A stretch of DNA of 17,304 bases from an uncultured Pelagibacteraceae bacterium (GTDB lineage Bacteria; Pseudomonadota; Alphaproteobacteria; Pelagibacterales; Pelagibacteraceae), in contig CACFYO010000018.1 of assembly GCA_902570545.1 (NCBI GenBank), positions 1 through 17,304 on the forward strand, read 5' to 3'. The notes below the pieces were generated by a model that was not told the DNA's origin, did not search any database, and worked only from the letters and a program-made list of their open reading frames with translations. Below, in pieces: positions 14,787 to 17,304 of the stretch. A program made the translations under genes and the position numbers. Position 1 is the first letter of the stretch. The number at the start of each line of letters is the position of its first letter.

Positions 14787-15936
14787 TTACAATTGGAATT
14801 ATCCAACCACTGTTTGGGTAGGTAAAAATAGAGTTAAAGATTTAGAAAAGGCTTGTGTTGAAATTAAAACTTTAAAACCACTACTAGTAACAGATAGAGA
14901 CTTAATTAACTTAGGATTTTTAAAAGATTTAATAAATGATTTAGAAAAGAAATTTAAATTATGTATTTATTCCAATTTTTCAGGAAACCCTACTGGTGAG
15001 AATGTTGATGAAGGCGTTGAAGTATTTAAGAATAATAGTTGTGACAGTGTAATAGCTATTGGAGGTGGAAGTGCATTAGACGTGGGTAAAGCTATAGCTT
15101 TTATGTCAGGTCAATCTAGACCTATTTGGGATTTTGAGGATATTGGTGATTATTGGAAAAGGGCAGATCAGAAAAATATCTCTCCAATAATTGCAGTTCC
15201 AACAACTGCTGGAACTGGTTCTGAAACTGGTAGAGCATCAGCAATAATTAATTCCAGAACTGGAATAAAAAAAATTATTTTCCACCCAAAATTTTTACCA
15301 TCTATTGTCATATTGGACCCAGTTCTTACTAAAGATCTTTCTCCCCGATTAACAGGAGCGACAGGAATGGATGCATTAGCGCATAATTTAGAGGCATTTT
15401 GTGCTCCTGGCTTTCACCCAATGGCTGATGGAATAGCTATTGAGGGAATGAGATTAATAAAAAAATCTCTTTTAAAAGCTGTAAAGAACGGAAGTGATTT
15501 AGATGCTAGATCAGATTTGTTAGCTGCAGCAAGTATGGGATCTACTGCATTTCAAAAAGGGTTAGGAGCCATTCATTCACTTAGCCATCCACTTAATGCT
15601 CAATTTAACCTTCATCACGGATTATCTAATGCAATATTTATGCCTTATGTTTTAACTTTTAATAAAGAAAATATTGAGGAAAGAATTATTTCTATTTGTG
15701 ATTACCTTAACTTAAGTAAAAGTTTTGATGCTTTTCTCGAATGGGTACTAGAATTAAGAAAAGAATTAAATATTCCACATAAACTATCAGATGTAATAGA
15801 AATAAATAAAATGAACTTAGATGAATTATCTAAGAGGGCTCTTGGAGATCCATCAACATTATCCAATCCTAAAAAATTGACTATAAGTGATATGAAAGCT
15901 ATGTATGAGCATAGTATTTCGGGAGATTTATTTTAA
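14779..15936 (+). CDS. Iron-type (group III) alcohol dehydrogenase
   Basis: This 385-residue NAD(P)-dependent enzyme belongs to the Fe-ADH family, which interconverts alcohols or hydroxyacids and their carbonyl forms in the cytoplasm. Seen: nucleotide-binding GGGS at 95-98, TTAGTGSE at 142-149, and metal ligands D198, H202, H266 and H280, with spacing matching FucO-type enzymes (D-x3-H, then about 64, then 14). The ATG at 14779 overlaps the glycosidase stop by 8 bases (ATGACTAA); a TTG 12 bases earlier is possible but less likely. The family covers 1,3-propanediol, lactaldehyde, 4-hydroxybutyrate and other dehydrogenases, and the substrate cannot be read here. Its operon suggests it acts on the aglycone released by the glycosidase or on a breakdown product. 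Confidence 0.85.
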   Translation: MTNYNWNYPTTVWVGKNRVKDLEKACVEIKTLKPLLVTDRDLINLGFLKDLINDLEKKFKLCIYSNFSGNPTGENVDEGVEVFKNNSCDSVIAIGGGSALDVGKAIAFMSGQSRPIWDFEDIGDYWKRADQKNISPIIAVPTTAGTGSETGRASAIINSRTGIKKIIFHPKFLPSIVILDPVLTKDLSPRLTGATGMDALAHNLEAFCAPGFHPMADGIAIEGMRLIKKSLLKAVKNGSDLDARSDLLAAASMGSTAFQKGLGAIHSLSHPLNAQFNLHHGLSNAIFMPYVLTFNKENIEERIISICDYLNLSKSFDAFLEWVLELRKELNIPHKLSDVIEINKMNLDELSKRALGDPSTLSNPKKLTISDMKAMYEHSISGDLF

Positions 15937-16721
15937 TGAAAAAAATATTAATAGTTGAGGGAAACTTAAGAGAAGAGAATCAGAGTTTTACTGATGGTGG
16001 AATTAAAACACATACAGAAAGTCTTAAAGATAGTATAGCCTATTTTACTGATAAAATTGAAATAGATGTTGTAAATCCCTCATCTGACAAAAACATTTCT
16101 GAAAAAGTTACAGATCTTGATAAATATGATGGACTAATATGGGGTGGGAGTAGTCTAAATATTTATAATGATACCATTGAAATAAGAAGACAGATCGAAT
16201 TTATGAGAGAGTGTCAAAAAAAAATTAAAAAAATATTAGCTATTTGCTGGGGACTACAGGTTGCTGTTACAGTAGCAGGAGGGCAAGTAAAAAGATGCAC
16301 AAACGGATCTCACAGAGGCATAGCACTTAATATTGAAATAAATAATGATGGACTACAACATCCAATATATAAAAATAAAGGTAAAATTTTTAATACACCC
16401 GCTTTTAATTTTGATGAAGTTGCAACATTGCCAAAAAATTCAAAATTGCTAGCCTCAAACCCTATAAATAAAGTTATGGGAGTAAATTTTGAGACCGAGG
16501 CAAGTGATATATGGGGTATTCAATATCATCCTGAAATAACTTATGATAAAATGATAAGTCTTATACATTTTAGAAAAGAACGTCTTTTAAATAATAATGC
16601 ATTTGTAGATGAGCAAGAAATAAATAATCATGTAAGAATGATTGCTGAAGAAAATAAGATTACAAATAAAGATCTTAGAATGCGTGAACTTGAAAACTGG
16701 CTTAATTATCTTTTAAAATAA
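15936..16721 (+). CDS. Stand-alone class I glutamine amidotransferase-like protein
   Basis: This 261-residue protein has the class I amidotransferase (GATase1) fold with an intact Cys-His-Glu triad: C104 in AICWGLQ, and H198 with E200 in GIQYHPE. Such domains release ammonia from glutamine or hydrolyse related gamma-glutamyl or amide bonds. There is no synthetase domain and no partner gene in the window; a tail of about 60 mostly helical residues follows the triad, as in stand-alone GMP-synthase-like amidotransferases. It begins in the stop of the dehydrogenase (TAATG), so it is the last gene of the operon, and its 3' end overlaps fhs by 9 bases. The substrate is unknown. No signal peptide, so cytoplasmic. 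Confidence 0.8.
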   Translation: MKKILIVEGNLREENQSFTDGGIKTHTESLKDSIAYFTDKIEIDVVNPSSDKNISEKVTDLDKYDGLIWGGSSLNIYNDTIEIRRQIEFMRECQKKIKKILAICWGLQVAVTVAGGQVKRCTNGSHRGIALNIEINNDGLQHPIYKNKGKIFNTPAFNFDEVATLPKNSKLLASNPINKVMGVNFETEASDIWGIQYHPEITYDKMISLIHFRKERLLNNNAFVDEQEINNHVRMIAEENKITNKDLRMRELENWLNYLLK

Positions 16722-17304
16722 ACCTTCTGTTTCACCTTTTTCATTAATTCGAATTGAGTCAGCAGCTGGTACTTTTGGCAATCCTGGCATTGTCATTATT
16801 GCACCGCATACAACAACGATAAATTCTGCTCCAGATAACAGTCTTACTTCTCTTATTGGTAATACATGACCTGAAGGTGCTCCTTTAAGATTTGGGTCAG
16901 TGGAAAAACTATATTGAGTTTTAGCAATACAAATTGGTAATGATTGATAGCCTCTTTCTTCAAAAGATTTTAATTGGTCTCTAATTTTAGTATCAGCAAC
17001 AACCTCACTTGCTCTATAAAGTTCCTTAGCTATTGTTTCTATTTTTTTAAATAATGAAGTTTTATCATCGTATAAAAATTTAAAATTACTATTTTTTTCA
17101 CATAGCTCAACCACATCATTTGCTAAATCAATTGCACCTTCTCCGCCTTTTTCCCAATGCTTTGATATAGAGGCTTTAATACCTTTTTGTTCACAAAACC
17201 TTGTAACTTCATCAACTTCTTTATCAGTATCTAAAACAAAGTGGTTTATAGCTACTGTTACAGGTAATCCAAATTTTTGAATATTTTCTATATGTCTTTC
17301 TAAA
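16713..17304 (-). CDS. fhs: Formate-tetrahydrofolate ligase, C-terminal part (cut by window edge)
   Basis: About 196 residues of the C-terminus are visible; the full enzyme is usually about 550-560, so the gene starts beyond the window. It joins formate, ATP and tetrahydrofolate to give 10-formyl-THF, and can run in reverse to yield ATP. Recognised segments are GLPVTVAINHF near the edge, HWEKGGEGAIDLA, LPICIAKTQYSFS, and the C-terminal IMTMPGLPKVPAADSI ending in EGLF. The reading frame is open to the edge, so the GTG at 17114 is internal and not the start. The end overlaps the amidotransferase gene by 9 bases in convergent orientation, with no terminator between. In methylamine-oxidising SAR11 cells this enzyme would process C1 units from TMAO breakdown. 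Confidence 0.93.
   Translation of the reverse strand, partial: LERHIENIQKFGLPVTVAINHFVLDTDKEVDEVTRFCEQKGIKASISKHWEKGGEGAIDLANDVVELCEKNSNFKFLYDDKTSLFKKIETIAKELYRASEVVADTKIRDQLKSFEERGYQSLPICIAKTQYSFSTDPNLKGAPSGHVLPIREVRLLSGAEFIVVVCGAIMTMPGLPKVPAADSIRINEKGETEGLF

Noticed and set aside
16713..17114. Separate 133-residue minus-strand gene starting with GTG at 17114
   Set aside because: The frame continues upstream to the window edge with recognisable Fhs sequence, so this is an internal codon of a truncated gene.

Overview
The window looks like a piece of a streamlined marine alphaproteobacterial genome of the SAR11 / Candidatus Pelagibacter type. The DNA is very AT-rich, Arg is mostly AGA and Lys mostly AAA, gaps between genes are 0-115 bases, and neighbours often overlap. 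The gene content fits too: a trimethylamine monooxygenase, a TMAO/betaine-type ABC importer with a tandem-fused permease, and formate-tetrahydrofolate ligase. This assignment is inference from content and composition. There are no rRNA, tRNA, CRISPR, phage, insertion-sequence or transcription-factor genes in view.

Region 1 (1-5693) holds a quaternary-amine/TMAO ABC importer. The binding protein (tmoX) is closed off by a strong intrinsic terminator. Three small genes follow: a secreted protein of unknown function, a secreted MORN-repeat protein, and an overlapping single-pass membrane protein. Then come the ATPase (tmoW) and a 717-residue permease that carries two permease domains in one chain (tmoV).

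Region 2 (5698-9582) holds glycerol kinase (glpK), then on the opposite strand trimethylamine monooxygenase (tmm), then an NAD(P)-dependent glycerol-3-phosphate dehydrogenase (gpsA). Tmm makes TMAO from trimethylamine, so its closeness to the tmo importer supports TMAO as substrate. GlpK and GpsA together would take glycerol to dihydroxyacetone phosphate.

Region 3 (9693-16721) is one tightly overlapped operon. It encodes a family-1 solute-binding protein, two sugar-type ABC permeases with unusual extra domains, a cytoplasmic clan GH-G (GH63-like) glycosidase resembling mannosyl/glucosylglycerate hydrolases, an iron-type alcohol dehydrogenase, and a stand-alone class I glutamine amidotransferase. 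No cognate ATPase is present. The most economical reading is import of an intact small alpha-glycoside, possibly a glycerol or glycerate glycoside osmolyte, followed by cytoplasmic cleavage. A perfect 17-bp hairpin sits between the binding-protein and permease genes and touches the permease start codon.

Region 4 (16713-17304, minus strand) is the C-terminal third of formate-tetrahydrofolate ligase (fhs), cut by the window edge. Its end overlaps the amidotransferase gene by 9 bases. Fhs would handle C1 units from methylamine oxidation, linking it in theme to tmm and tmo. Overall the window combines uptake and breakdown of methylated-amine osmolytes with a probable glycoside/glycerol osmolyte pathway.
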